NCBI GenBank assembly: GCA_052266715.1
Contig: JBQPRB010000007.1
Reading direction: 5' to 3' (one strand)
Length of the DNA stretch: 64,000 bases
DNA from: Jeotgalibaca sp052266715
GTDB lineage: Bacteria; Bacillota; Bacilli; Lactobacillales; Aerococcaceae
The notes beneath the pieces were generated by a model. The model did not search any database, had not been told where the DNA came from, and saw only the letters and a program-made list of their open reading frames with translations. Below, in pieces: positions 50,988 to 60,400 of this stretch (the first letter of the stretch is position 1; every line of letters starts with the position of its first letter). Both the position numbers and the translations under genes were made by a program.

Positions 50988-52162
50988 AGGACATTCAAAC
51001 ATATAACCGTATTGCACCAGAAGGCTTAGAACTCTTGGATAAAACTGAATATGTCTTAAATGAAAGTCAGGATCCAGATGCCATTGTTTTAAGAAGTAAA
51101 GATTTACACGATATCACGTTCAATGATTCCTTGGTGGCAATTGCCAGAGCAGGAGCCGGGGTCAATAACATACCTCTAGAAAGATGTTCGGAGCACGGTA
51201 TTGTGGTTTTTAACACACCCGGTGCGAATGCAAACGCAGTTAAAGAATTAGTATTAGCGGCCTTGGTCATGTCTGCACGCCCCATTTATCAAGGGTTACG
51301 TTGGGTTGAACATATGGAAGGAGATAATCTTCCCGAAATCGTAGAAGCCAACAAAAACCAGTTTGCGGGAACAGAACTGGCTGGTAAGCGACTGGCCGTA
51401 ATTGGGTTAGGAGCGATTGGATCCTTGGTTGCCAATGATGCCTATAATTTAGGGATGGATGTTATCGGTTATGACCCCTATGTTTCTGTAGAAACCGCCT
51501 GGAATATCACGAGTCGTGTTAAAAAAGCGAATACTCTGCAAGAAGTCTTACGTGATGCCGATTATATAACTGTCCATGTTCCCGTTAACGACCATACCAA
51601 AGGGCTGGTTAATTCTGATTTCCTGAATCAAATGAAGCCAGGTGCGACGTTATTGAACTTCGCACGCGATGGCATTATTGTGAGGGATGATATATTAGAG
51701 GCTTTGAATGACGGTTCTTTAAATAAATACGTGGCCGATTTTGCCGATGAAGCGTTTGTACGCCATCCAAAAGCATTAATATTCCCGCATTTGGGCGCCT
51801 CAACGGAAGAAGCTGAGGTAAACTGTGCCATCATGGCCGTTAAAACCCTTAAATATTTCCTGGAAACAGGTAATATTTTGCGGTCGGTTAATTTTCCAAC
51901 CATTGATATCCCCCAACAATCTCCCGTACGGATTACGCTGGTTAACCGCAATGTCCCGAACATGGTTGGCCAAATATCAGCCATTCTGGCTAAGCATTTT
52001 GTGAATATTGACAATATTATGAACCGCAGTCGTGGTGATTTTGCCTACACAATCATCGATACTCCCGGGATGGATGAAAAATTATTAAAAGAAATTGTTA
52101 CGGAAATGGATAACATTGATGGTGTTTTAAGAACGAGAATCATTTATAGGAGGGATATTTAA
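50984..52162 (+). CDS. serA: D-3-phosphoglycerate dehydrogenase
   Basis: SerA oxidises 3-phosphoglycerate to start serine synthesis. The 392-residue product has the NAD-binding GLGAIGSLVANDA and RDGIIVRDDI. The catalytic His is in PHLGASTEEAE, and a C-terminal ACT domain (about 320-392) probably senses serine. ATG 50984 overlaps the serC stop. It draws its substrate from the glycolytic pathway encoded just upstream. Confidence 0.96.
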   Translation: MKDIQTYNRIAPEGLELLDKTEYVLNESQDPDAIVLRSKDLHDITFNDSLVAIARAGAGVNNIPLERCSEHGIVVFNTPGANANAVKELVLAALVMSARPIYQGLRWVEHMEGDNLPEIVEANKNQFAGTELAGKRLAVIGLGAIGSLVANDAYNLGMDVIGYDPYVSVETAWNITSRVKKANTLQEVLRDADYITVHVPVNDHTKGLVNSDFLNQMKPGATLLNFARDGIIVRDDILEALNDGSLNKYVADFADEAFVRHPKALIFPHLGASTEEAEVNCAIMAVKTLKYFLETGNILRSVNFPTIDIPQQSPVRITLVNRNVPNMVGQISAILAKHFVNIDNIMNRSRGDFAYTIIDTPGMDEKLLKEIVTEMDNIDGVLRTRIIYRRDI

Positions 52163-52163
52163 T

Positions 52164-53426
52164 ATGGTAAGCATTAGGCCATTCCAAGCGATTCGACCTA
52201 ATTCATTTGATGTGGAAAAAGTTGCAAGTTTACCTTATGACGTTGTAACAGACGAAGAAGTACGGAAATTAACTGAGAACAATCCAAAATCATATTTAAA
52301 CATTGACCGTACCGACGTCCAATTTAATCAAGAAGTACCTAAAGATTCAGATGAAATATATCAAGTGGCCAAAGAAAATTTGGCTCATTTTTTAAACCAG
52401 GGTTGGTTAATCAAGGAAGAAAAACCTGCTTATTATATTTATCGCCTGATGCAAGGGGACCGTATCCAATACGGAATAGTAGCTACCATTGCAGTGGACG
52501 ATTACTTGACTGGCAAAATAAAACGACATGAATTTACGAGACCGGACAAAGAGCTGGACCGCATCAAACATAACGACGCTTCAGATGCAAATACCAGTCC
52601 AATTTTTCTTACGATGCGAAACCATGAAGTGTTTGCCGATGTTTCAAAACAAGTCAGGGATGAACAACTACCCATCTATACTTTCGATAGTTACAATGAC
52701 ACAAATCATTGTGTCTGGAGAATTACAGATCCAGAAATGATTGAAGCAATTACGAAAGCCTTTAGCAATGATATTGATGCGTTGTATATTGCGGACGGGC
52801 ACCACCGTATGGAATCAGCGGCAAAGGTTGCACAAATGCGAAGGGAAGAGTACCCTGATGCTCCAGATGATGCTGAATTCAATTATTTTCTGGGGGTAAT
52901 TTTCCCGGAAAATGAATTGACGATTTTACCCTATAATCGAATCGTTGAAGGAAAGTTGTCAGATACAGACAAAAAAATAATCGCTGAATCGTTTGTAGTT
53001 GAGAAATTAAAAGAAGAAGTCTACACGCCGGAAAAAAGAGGAACTTTCGGTATGTATGTTGATGACGAATGGTATAAATTAACCATCAAATCCGACAAAG
53101 TCCCTGCCGATCCGGTGGCATCTTTGGATGCGGCTTTACTGCAAAATTATGTATTGGCACCTGTTTTTGGTATTGAAAACCCCCGGACCGATAAACGCAT
53201 TGATTTTGTAGGCGGGATTCATCCCATTACCGAATTAATGGCCCGCACCGGGGAAGATAAGGTAGCTTTCTCTCTTTATCCAACAACAATTGAGCAACTA
53301 TTGACGGTCGCTGATAGCGGGGAAGTGATGCCTCCAAAATCGACATGGTTCGAACCAAAACTTCTCAGCGGTCTTTTTGTTCATCAATTTGAATCAGAAA
53401 AATACGTGAAGTCCAATGTGGAATAA
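52164..53426 (+). CDS. DUF1015 family protein, serine operon
   Basis: This 420-residue soluble protein belongs to the DUF1015 family. Recognisable parts are the N-terminal RPFQAIRPN...VASLPYDVV, KRHEFTRPDKELDRIKH, YIADGHHRMESA (a histidine-rich motif near residue 215) and the C-terminal PPKSTWFEPKLLSGLFVH. The gene starts one base after serA behind AGGAGGG, so it is the third member of a serC-serA operon. The operon lacks serB, and the context makes a role in phosphoserine or serine metabolism plausible, but no activity is established here. Confidence 0.9.
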   Translation: MVSIRPFQAIRPNSFDVEKVASLPYDVVTDEEVRKLTENNPKSYLNIDRTDVQFNQEVPKDSDEIYQVAKENLAHFLNQGWLIKEEKPAYYIYRLMQGDRIQYGIVATIAVDDYLTGKIKRHEFTRPDKELDRIKHNDASDANTSPIFLTMRNHEVFADVSKQVRDEQLPIYTFDSYNDTNHCVWRITDPEMIEAITKAFSNDIDALYIADGHHRMESAAKVAQMRREEYPDAPDDAEFNYFLGVIFPENELTILPYNRIVEGKLSDTDKKIIAESFVVEKLKEEVYTPEKRGTFGMYVDDEWYKLTIKSDKVPADPVASLDAALLQNYVLAPVFGIENPRTDKRIDFVGGIHPITELMARTGEDKVAFSLYPTTIEQLLTVADSGEVMPPKSTWFEPKLLSGLFVHQFESEKYVKSNVE

Positions 53427-53476
53427 ATTTGCTATTTGTGCTATAGTAAACGGTAGTATTTAAAGGAGGTCCACCA

Positions 53477-53710
53477 TTGTACGACGTCTTATTAATCGCA
53501 CTAATCATCGTATCAGTCTTGTTGATTATTACCGTTTTGATGTTGCCATCTAAAACGAATGCAGCAAGTGCCTTGAGCGGTGGAGCAGAAGCGCTATTCG
53601 GTAAACAAAAAGCAAGAGGTTTTGAAGCAGGCCTTAGAAGAATCGCTGCCGCATTGGGAACAGCTTTTATTGTTCTGGCATTGGCTCTGGCTTATCTTTC
53701 TTCAAACTAA
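53477..53710 (+). CDS. secG: Preprotein translocase subunit SecG
   Basis: SecG is the small accessory subunit of SecYEG. The 77-residue product has two membrane helices (about 3-23 and 54-74) with the ALSGGAEALFGKQKARG loop between. TTG 53477 follows AAAGGAGGT. The order secG-est-rnr-smpB is standard in Firmicutes; here a terminator (53737-53768) separates secG from the rest. Confidence 0.95.
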   Translation: MYDVLLIALIIVSVLLIITVLMLPSKTNAASALSGGAEALFGKQKARGFEAGLRRIAAALGTAFIVLALALAYLSSN

Positions 53711-53736
53711 TCATTAGAAAAGCAGTATTGAAAATG

Positions 53737-53768
53737 AAGCTGGGACTCTAGTCTCAGCTCCTTTTTTT
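53737..53768 (+). terminator. secG terminator
   Basis: AGCTGGGAC-TCTA-GTCTCAGCT and a seven-T tract. Confidence 0.85.
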
Positions 53769-53795
53769 GGTTTTTTTGAGGACTTAAAGTACAAT
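53767..53795 (+). promoter_or_regulatory. Candidate est-rnr-smpB promoter
   Basis: TTGGTT (53767-53772), a 17-bp spacer and TACAAT (53790-53795) directly follow the secG terminator. Confidence 0.55.
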
Positions 53796-53826
53796 AGAAG
53801 TAGCTACAAATGACGAGGTGACGCAA

Positions 53827-54588
53827 ATGACAAATATTAAATTACCACAATCTTTTTTCTTTGAAGCAGGTCCGAAAGCGGTACTCCTGTTACATGCCTA
53901 TACTGGAAGTGCCAACGATGTGCGGATGTTGGGAAGAAACCTGCAGCGAGCAGGCTATACCGTGTATGCGCCGAATTTTACGGGACACGCAACTGAACGT
54001 TTTGAGGATATCCTTGATCTAGGCAACCCAGAAAAATGGCTTCTAGATGTTAAAGAAGCAACGGCATTCCTGAAAGAAAAAGGTTATGGTGAAATTGCCG
54101 TATTTGGACTTTCTATGGGCGGTATTATGGCGACAAGAGCGCTGGAAACAGATAGCTATGTTGGAGGAGGATCTTTTAACTCGCCTATCATGCATATTGG
54201 TGATAGCAAAGTTCCAGCCGCTTTTGTTAATTATTATCGCAACTTTAATAAAAGACTAGGCATGTCTAAAGAGGAAATTGAATCCAACATGCCTCGTGTA
54301 AAACAAAAAATGAACGATCAACTCGATGCTATAACGGAATTTTCAAATGAGGTTATCGCTGAACTGGAAAAGATCAGGGTTCCTTACTATATCGCTTCTT
54401 CAGGAAAAGATGAGCTTATCGATTCTAAAAATGGAGCCGTTTTACGAGATGCCCTGAACCCTTATACTGAAGTTGATTATAATGATTTTCCTGAAATGAC
54501 ACATGTTATAACCGTTGGAGCCAACAGAGAGCCGTTTGAAGCATCCGTAGAAGCATTCCTGGAAAAATTAAACTGGAAAGAAGGATGA
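53827..54588 (+). CDS. Alpha/beta hydrolase, carboxylesterase (Est/YvaK type)
   Basis: This 253-residue protein is a lid-bearing carboxylesterase of the Est30/YvaK type. It has the oxyanion-region LLHAYTGSANDVR, the nucleophile Ser in GLSMGG near residue 94, and catalytic Asp and His in SGKDELID and PEMTHV. These enzymes cleave short acyl esters in vitro; the physiological substrate is unknown. ATG 53827 follows GACGAGGTG; GTG 53818 lies in that site. It is coupled to rnr. Confidence 0.92.
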   Translation: MTNIKLPQSFFFEAGPKAVLLLHAYTGSANDVRMLGRNLQRAGYTVYAPNFTGHATERFEDILDLGNPEKWLLDVKEATAFLKEKGYGEIAVFGLSMGGIMATRALETDSYVGGGSFNSPIMHIGDSKVPAAFVNYYRNFNKRLGMSKEEIESNMPRVKQKMNDQLDAITEFSNEVIAELEKIRVPYYIASSGKDELIDSKNGAVLRDALNPYTEVDYNDFPEMTHVITVGANREPFEASVEAFLEKLNWKEG

Positions 54589-54590
54589 GC

Positions 54591-56930
54591 ATGAGTAATA
54601 TTGAAACGATTCGATCTGAAATAGTAGGACTTTTGAAAGAAAATGAACCGACAAGTTATTCCGTTCGCCAATTGAGTGAAGCATTAAATTATGAGGATGC
54701 TTCTCAATTTAGACAATTGATTAAAGCAATTGCTTTAGCAGAGCGTGAAGAACAAATCGTTCTTAATAAAGAAGGAAAATTCCGTCTGAAAAGAGAATCT
54801 GGGACCATCATTGGTAAGTTTCGCGCGAATGACAGAGGTTTTGGATTTGTGGACTATGATCCAAATGAAGATGATATTTATGTCTCCAAAGAGTTTACCG
54901 GAAGTGCAATGGAAGGTGATACTGTTGAGGTTAAAATTACGGGGAAACCAGAACCTTGGAACAGTAAAGGACCTGAAGGACGCGTCATTGCAATTATCAC
55001 ACGTAGTACCAATCGGATTGTTGGTGAGTTTTTCCCATATGACTCAGATAGACGGGAAGAAACTGGATTTTTAGGGTACGTAGTTCCGCAAGACAATAAA
55101 ATTAACCATATGGTCGTATACGCGCTTCCAGAAGGCTTGCAAGCGGTAGAGGGCAGTATTGTTCTAGTCGAAGTAAAAGAGTATCCAACCGCAGAAAATC
55201 CGGTAGGGATGACAGGGTTCATTACCAAAGAAATTGGTCATAAAAATGCCCCGGGGGTTGATATTCTCTCCATTCTGTACAAATTAGGAATTCCAACTGA
55301 ATTTCCGCAGGATGCTCTGGATCAGGCTGAAGATATCCCGTTTGAAATCCCACAGGAAGAAATTGACAACCGGGTTGATTTGCGTGAGGAAAAAATCATT
55401 ACCATTGACGGTGCCGATGCAAAGGATTTGGATGATGCCATTTCATTCAAAATCCTGGAAAACGGCCATTATCAACTAGGCGTCCATATCGCTGATGTCT
55501 CTTATTATGTGACTGAAAATTCAGCTATTGATAGAGAAGCTTATGAGCGGGGGACGAGTGTTTATTTAACCGATCGTGTTGTACCGATGTTACCGACAAA
55601 ATTATCAAATGGCGTATGCTCCTTATTACCAAACGAAGACCGCTTGGCGATGTCATGTGTAATGGAAATCGATGACACCGGGAAAGTTGTTAATTACGAT
55701 ATCTTCCCAAGTATTATTAATTCTAACCAACGTTTCACTTATACAGCAGTAAATGAGATTCTGGAAAATGGCAATCCCGAATTGCGTCGTGAATACGAAG
55801 AATTTGTAACCATGTTGGAAGGAATGCGCGATTTGCATCATATTTTAGAGCGTAAACGTCGCCAACGCGGCTCGATTGACTTTGATACGAGCGAGTCAAA
55901 AATCATTGTCGATGAGGAAGGCCATCCGCTCGAAATTCATGTGGTAGTACGTGGCGTCGGTGAGCGATTAATCGAATCATTCATGCTCTCAGCTAACGAG
56001 ACCATTGCTGCGAATTATGACAAGAAAAAACTGCCATTTATTTATCGGATTCATGAGCAGCCTGATCCTGCCAAGATGCTCCGCTTTATGGAGTTTGTAA
56101 CGACCTTTGGTATTGTAATGACTGGTTCAAATGAAAACATTAAGCCAAAACAACTTCAAAACGTCTTAAGACAAACAGATGGTGAGCCATATGATGCGGT
56201 GGTATCGACATTCTTGTTGCGTTCGATGAAGCAGGCTAAGTATGATATGACCCCGGTTGGACATTATGGTTTGGCAACACGAGACTATACGCACTTTACT
56301 TCACCAATTCGTCGCTATCCCGATTTAATCGTGCACCGCTTGATCCGTGAATATTCTCAAGGTAATATTTCCGCTAAGAAAGAAAAATGGGAAGGGAAAC
56401 TTGAGGATATCGCTGTGAAGAGTTCCGTTAATGAAAGACGTTCCGTCGATGCCGAGCGTGAAACGGATGCATTGAAGAAAACGGAATTCATGGTGGACAA
56501 AGTTGGGATGCAATTCGAGGGTGTCATTAGTTCCGTAACCAAGTTTGGTATCTTTGTTGAACTTCCGAATACGGTTGAAGGATTGGTTCACATTTCGAAA
56601 ATGGACCAAGATTATTTCAACTTCATCGAAAGTCATATGGTATTATTAGGAGAACGCACAGGGATTGTCTACCGCATTGGTCAACGTGTTAAAATCGAAG
56701 TGACAAAAGCGGACGTTGCGACGCGTGAGATTGATTTTGCTTTAGTTGAAGATGCCGAATTAAATGTCTATGACAATGAGATGAACAAAGAACAAAAGAA
56801 AAAATCCGGCAGACGCAACAAGAAAACTGCCGATAAACCGAAAGATTTTAAGAAAAAAGTAAGAGGCAGTGGTCCCAAAGATGGGAAAAATACCGGCAAA
56901 AAGAAAACAGGTAAAAAGAAACAAAGATAG
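54591..56930 (+). CDS. rnr: Ribonuclease R
   Basis: RNase R is a 3'-5' exoribonuclease that digests structured RNA and helps trans-translation remove defective mRNA. The 779-residue product has an N-terminal winged helix, two cold-shock domains (GRFRAN-like GKFRANDRGFGFVDY near residue 70), the RNB catalytic domain with DGADAKDLDDAISF near 272, an S1 domain (GVISSVTKFGIFVELP near 642) and a Lys-rich tail. ATG 54591 follows AAGGATGAGC; ATG 54585 overlaps the est stop and is an alternative. smpB follows directly. Confidence 0.96.
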   Translation: MSNIETIRSEIVGLLKENEPTSYSVRQLSEALNYEDASQFRQLIKAIALAEREEQIVLNKEGKFRLKRESGTIIGKFRANDRGFGFVDYDPNEDDIYVSKEFTGSAMEGDTVEVKITGKPEPWNSKGPEGRVIAIITRSTNRIVGEFFPYDSDRREETGFLGYVVPQDNKINHMVVYALPEGLQAVEGSIVLVEVKEYPTAENPVGMTGFITKEIGHKNAPGVDILSILYKLGIPTEFPQDALDQAEDIPFEIPQEEIDNRVDLREEKIITIDGADAKDLDDAISFKILENGHYQLGVHIADVSYYVTENSAIDREAYERGTSVYLTDRVVPMLPTKLSNGVCSLLPNEDRLAMSCVMEIDDTGKVVNYDIFPSIINSNQRFTYTAVNEILENGNPELRREYEEFVTMLEGMRDLHHILERKRRQRGSIDFDTSESKIIVDEEGHPLEIHVVVRGVGERLIESFMLSANETIAANYDKKKLPFIYRIHEQPDPAKMLRFMEFVTTFGIVMTGSNENIKPKQLQNVLRQTDGEPYDAVVSTFLLRSMKQAKYDMTPVGHYGLATRDYTHFTSPIRRYPDLIVHRLIREYSQGNISAKKEKWEGKLEDIAVKSSVNERRSVDAERETDALKKTEFMVDKVGMQFEGVISSVTKFGIFVELPNTVEGLVHISKMDQDYFNFIESHMVLLGERTGIVYRIGQRVKIEVTKADVATREIDFALVEDAELNVYDNEMNKEQKKKSGRRNKKTADKPKDFKKKVRGSGPKDGKNTGKKKTGKKKQR

Positions 56931-56947
56931 AAATTGAGGTTGGGGAT

Positions 56948-57406
56948 ATGCCAAAAGGGGAAGGGAAAGTACTAGCACAAAATCGTCAGGCAAGTCATGA
57001 ATATACTATTTTGGAAACCTTTGAAGCAGGTATCGTATTAAAAGGGACTGAAATCAAATCAATCCGTAATGGTAAACTAAATTTACGCGACGGGTATGTT
57101 TCCGTCCATAATGGCGAGGCATTACTGCAAAATGTGCATATTAGTCCATTTGAACAAGGGAACATTTTTAACCATGATCCACTTCGTAGCCGCAAGTTGT
57201 TGCTTCACAAAAAGCAGATAAATTATCTAGCGGGTGAAGTTAAAACGCAAGGAACAACCATTATTCCATTAAAAGTGTATTTGAAGGATGGGTTTGCCAA
57301 AGTATTAATTGGCGTGGCACAAGGTAAGAAGAAGTACGATAAGCGTGAAGCATTAAAACAAAAAGATATGAAGCGCGAAATCGATCGTGCATTAAAGAAT
57401 CGCTAG
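56948..57406 (+). CDS. smpB: SsrA-binding protein SmpB
   Basis: SmpB binds tmRNA and places it in stalled ribosomes. The 152-residue product has NRQASHEYTILETFEAGIVLKGTE-type N-terminal motifs, the KGTEIKSIR and LRDGYV segments and the basic C-terminal tail (KRDIKR-like KDMKREIDRALKNR). Its RNA partner ssrA is 3 kb downstream. It starts after TTGAGGTTGGGG. Confidence 0.97.
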   Translation: MPKGEGKVLAQNRQASHEYTILETFEAGIVLKGTEIKSIRNGKLNLRDGYVSVHNGEALLQNVHISPFEQGNIFNHDPLRSRKLLLHKKQINYLAGEVKTQGTTIIPLKVYLKDGFAKVLIGVAQGKKKYDKREALKQKDMKREIDRALKNR

Positions 57407-57413
57407 TAAAGAG

Positions 57414-57443
57414 GGATCCAGATTAATTTCTGGGTCTTTTTTG
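57414..57443 (+). terminator. smpB terminator
   Basis: GATCCAGA / TCTGGGTC with a six-base loop and a six-T run. Confidence 0.82.
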
Positions 57444-57566
57444 ATGGATATTATGATAATATTTGATTATTTTGTTTTTGGGTCTGTTATTTTTACCATT
57501 AAAAAGATATGATAGAAGGGTAAATTACAAAATAATGATAGTTAAATGAAAAAAAGGGTGGTTTCT

Positions 57567-59549
57567 GTGGTTGTAGATAAGGATAAATATTTAAAGTTAT
57601 TATCGAAGCAGTATCCGACTATTGCAGATACAGTGACGGAAATCATCAATCTCGAAGCAATCATGAACTTGCCGAAAGCTACTGAGCATTTCATAAGTGA
57701 TTTGCATGGGGAATATGATGCCGTACAACATGTGTTGAGAAATGGTTCCGGGAACGTGAAGGAAAAAATCAGGGAAATATTTCAGGGTCGTCTTAGCACG
57801 CGAGAAATGAATCAATTGGCTACCATCGTTTATTATCCTGATGAGAAAGTGGATTTGATTGTTTCTGAACTAAGTACGCGCGAGGAAATCGAAGAATTTT
57901 ATACGTTAACAGTGACACGCATCACTGAATTATGTGCTTTTGTTGTATCAAAGTATACACGCTCCAAGGTTAGAAAAGCACTTCCAGAAGACTATGCTTA
58001 TATTATTGAGGAACTGCTGTTCAAAGATACCATCATGTCCAATAAAGAGCATTATTATGACAAAATCATTAATACCGTCATTTCCCTAAATCGTGGTAAA
58101 CAGTTGATTGCGGCTTTTGCCCATGTTATCCAACGTTTGGTCGTCGATCATATTCATGTGGTGGGAGATATTTATGACCGGGGACCTTATCCTGATAAAA
58201 TCATCGATACATTAATGGATGGCCATGAACTTGATATTCAGTGGGGAAACCATGACGTATTATGGATGGGAGCAGCCAGTGGTTCCGCTGCCTGCATGGC
58301 AAACGTGATTCGTATTTGTGCCCGTTATGATAATCTGGAAATTATTGAAGATGCTTATGGTATCTCACTACGCCCATTGATGATTTTCTCGGAAATGTGT
58401 TACCCTGAAGATCGCTATGAACCGTTTTTACCAAAAATAAATCCGGATTCTGAAGATAAAATATACCCGGAAGAAATTCGCCAAATCGCAAAAATGAATC
58501 AAGCTATTTCCATCATCCAATTCAAGCTGGAAGGAAATATCATTAAACGCCATCCTGAATTTGAAATGGAAAATAGCTTATTCCTAGACAAGATTGATTT
58601 TGAGGCCGGTACCGTTAGTATTGATGGGAAAATATACCCGCTTCGCTGCAATTATTTCCCGACTATCGATCCAAACGATCCCTATGCTCTGACAGAGGAT
58701 GAAAAAATGGTAGTGAAGCGTCTTATGGAAGGTTTCTTGAACAGTGAACGTCTCCAAAAACATATTCAGTTCCTGTATAGCAAAGGTTCACTATATCTTC
58801 GCTACAACGATAATTTGCTGTTCCATGGTTGTGTGCCGTTGAATGATGACATGACTTTCATGTCAATGACAATCAATAACAAATCCTACAAGGGTAAAGC
58901 GTTACTTGATAAATATGAAGATATTTTAAGAAAAGGTTACCTGAACCGTGAGTCTGGCTCGGATAATCAACGTTATTCCGATTATATGTGGTATCAATGG
59001 GAAGGAAAGGCTTCTTCGCTATTCGGCAAGGACAAAATGACGACATTCGAGCGATTATATATTGAGGATAAAGCCACCCATGTCGAACGTAAAAATGCCT
59101 ATTATAAACAACGCGATAATGTTGAAATGTGCAACATGATTTTGACCGAGTTTGGATTGGATCCAAGTAAAGGGCACATCATCAATGGGCATACACCAGT
59201 GAAAGAAAATCGTGGGGAGAACCCTTTGAAGGCAGGCGGAAAATTAATTGTCATTGATGGTGGTTTCTCTAAAGCCTATCAATCAACAACAGGTTTAGCT
59301 GGTTATACACTGCTGTATAATTCCTTCGGTATGCAGTTGGTATCTCACCAACCCTTTACGTCTGTTCAGGATGCGATGGTAAATGAAATTGATATTGTGT
59401 CGACCAGACGTATCGTTGACAAGGAATTACAGAGAAAAACCGTACGCGAAACGGATGTAGGCGTACGCTTGATGCAACAAGTAAATGACTTACAAGCCTT
59501 GCTTGCAGCCTACTATGATGGTAGATTAGTAGAGAAAGTTAGTAAATAA
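57567..59549 (+). CDS. fbp: Fructose-1,6-bisphosphatase class III
   Basis: This Mn2+-dependent phosphatase of the calcineurin-like fold dephosphorylates fructose-1,6-bisphosphate in gluconeogenesis. The 660-residue product has SDLHGEYDAV near residue 42, VVGDIYDRGPYPDKI, QWGNHDVLWMGA and GHTPVKE, the metallophosphoesterase ligands in order. GTG 57567 is preferred because AAAAGGGTGG precedes it; ATG 57546 would add seven residues without a site. The enzyme also sets the level of the CggR effector. Confidence 0.93.
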   Translation: MVVDKDKYLKLLSKQYPTIADTVTEIINLEAIMNLPKATEHFISDLHGEYDAVQHVLRNGSGNVKEKIREIFQGRLSTREMNQLATIVYYPDEKVDLIVSELSTREEIEEFYTLTVTRITELCAFVVSKYTRSKVRKALPEDYAYIIEELLFKDTIMSNKEHYYDKIINTVISLNRGKQLIAAFAHVIQRLVVDHIHVVGDIYDRGPYPDKIIDTLMDGHELDIQWGNHDVLWMGAASGSAACMANVIRICARYDNLEIIEDAYGISLRPLMIFSEMCYPEDRYEPFLPKINPDSEDKIYPEEIRQIAKMNQAISIIQFKLEGNIIKRHPEFEMENSLFLDKIDFEAGTVSIDGKIYPLRCNYFPTIDPNDPYALTEDEKMVVKRLMEGFLNSERLQKHIQFLYSKGSLYLRYNDNLLFHGCVPLNDDMTFMSMTINNKSYKGKALLDKYEDILRKGYLNRESGSDNQRYSDYMWYQWEGKASSLFGKDKMTTFERLYIEDKATHVERKNAYYKQRDNVEMCNMILTEFGLDPSKGHIINGHTPVKENRGENPLKAGGKLIVIDGGFSKAYQSTTGLAGYTLLYNSFGMQLVSHQPFTSVQDAMVNEIDIVSTRRIVDKELQRKTVRETDVGVRLMQQVNDLQALLAAYYDGRLVEKVSK

Positions 59550-59567
59550 ATGAGCTAGAGGTGGATT

Positions 59568-60338
59568 ATGTCTAAAGGAGTTACATTTTATTTCATGCGT
59601 CACGGTGAAACATATTTGAATAAATATAATCGGATGCAGGGTTGGTCCGACACACCACTTACCAATCGAGGAAAAAGAGACGTGGCACGCAGTGGCGCTG
59701 GTTTATCAAACATTAAGTTCGATGCCGTGTACTGCAGTGATTTGAGAAGAACATTTGAAACCGCACAAATCATCCTAAATGAAAATGAACATAAAGATAC
59801 ACCAGCTGTAAAAGCCATGCCTGAATTTAGGGAAATTTTCTTTGGATCTTTTGAAGGTTTGGACGCCAAGGAAACATGGGGCAACTTATGGAAATTCCTT
59901 GGATACGAGGATGGGATGGATTACCAGGATAATAAATCAGTGGTTGAAGAACTGAATGGTATGCGCGCAATGGATCCTTATCACGAAGCTGAAGATTATT
60001 TAACCTTTTGGATGCGTGTAGAAAAAGGGTTAATTAAATTAATCAGTGAACACCGTGAAACGGGCCGAAACATACTTGTTGTATGTCATGGTATGACAAT
60101 CCGCAATATGATTCACGCCTTGATTCCAGACTTCCAAATTGATCGCCACTTGGATAATGCCAGCATTTCCGTGGTTAGTTACTATGATGGTTTTTACCAT
60201 TTAGAGAAATTCAACAGTATTGAACATTTTGCTCCTGAAAATGTTCATCCAGATGAAAAAGAGCCTGAAGTTCATAAAGTTATCCCAACAGATATTGATG
60301 AAGACGATGAGCTTCCACTGGAAAAGCCTAAAACTTGA
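59568..60338 (+). CDS. Histidine phosphatase family protein (phosphoglycerate mutase-like)
   Basis: This 256-residue enzyme has the phosphohistidine motif MRHGETYLN (Arg11, His12), the CSDLRRTFETA segment and the second catalytic His in VVCHGMTIRN near residue 172. An acidic C-terminal tail follows. Such proteins are mostly broad phosphatases; true glycolytic mutase activity is supplied by gpmI. It starts after AGAGGTGG, 18 bp after fbp, so the pair is probably an operon. Confidence 0.9.
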   Translation: MSKGVTFYFMRHGETYLNKYNRMQGWSDTPLTNRGKRDVARSGAGLSNIKFDAVYCSDLRRTFETAQIILNENEHKDTPAVKAMPEFREIFFGSFEGLDAKETWGNLWKFLGYEDGMDYQDNKSVVEELNGMRAMDPYHEAEDYLTFWMRVEKGLIKLISEHRETGRNILVVCHGMTIRNMIHALIPDFQIDRHLDNASISVVSYYDGFYHLEKFNSIEHFAPENVHPDEKEPEVHKVIPTDIDEDDELPLEKPKT

Positions 60339-60396
60339 AAATAACCAAAAAAGGTGTATAATAAAGGGTACTCAGTAAGAGTACCCTTTATTTTTA
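60335..60396 (+). promoter_or_regulatory. ssrA promoter overlapping an upstream terminator hairpin
   Basis: TTGAAA (60335-60340, over the stop codon of the phosphatase gene), a 16-bp spacer and TATAAT (60357-60362) form the ssrA promoter. A perfect 12-bp stem TAAAGGGTACTC / GAGTACCCTTTA (60362-60390) with a TTTTT tail starts at the -10 itself. Transcripts from upstream would form the whole terminator. Those starting near 60369 would lack most of the left arm and escape. Confidence 0.75.
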
Positions 60397-60400
60397 TAGA

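Noticed and set aside
59568..60338. Cofactor-dependent glycolytic phosphoglycerate mutase
   Set aside because: Only the histidine phosphatase core is seen, the tail is unusual, and gpmI already supplies the mutase.
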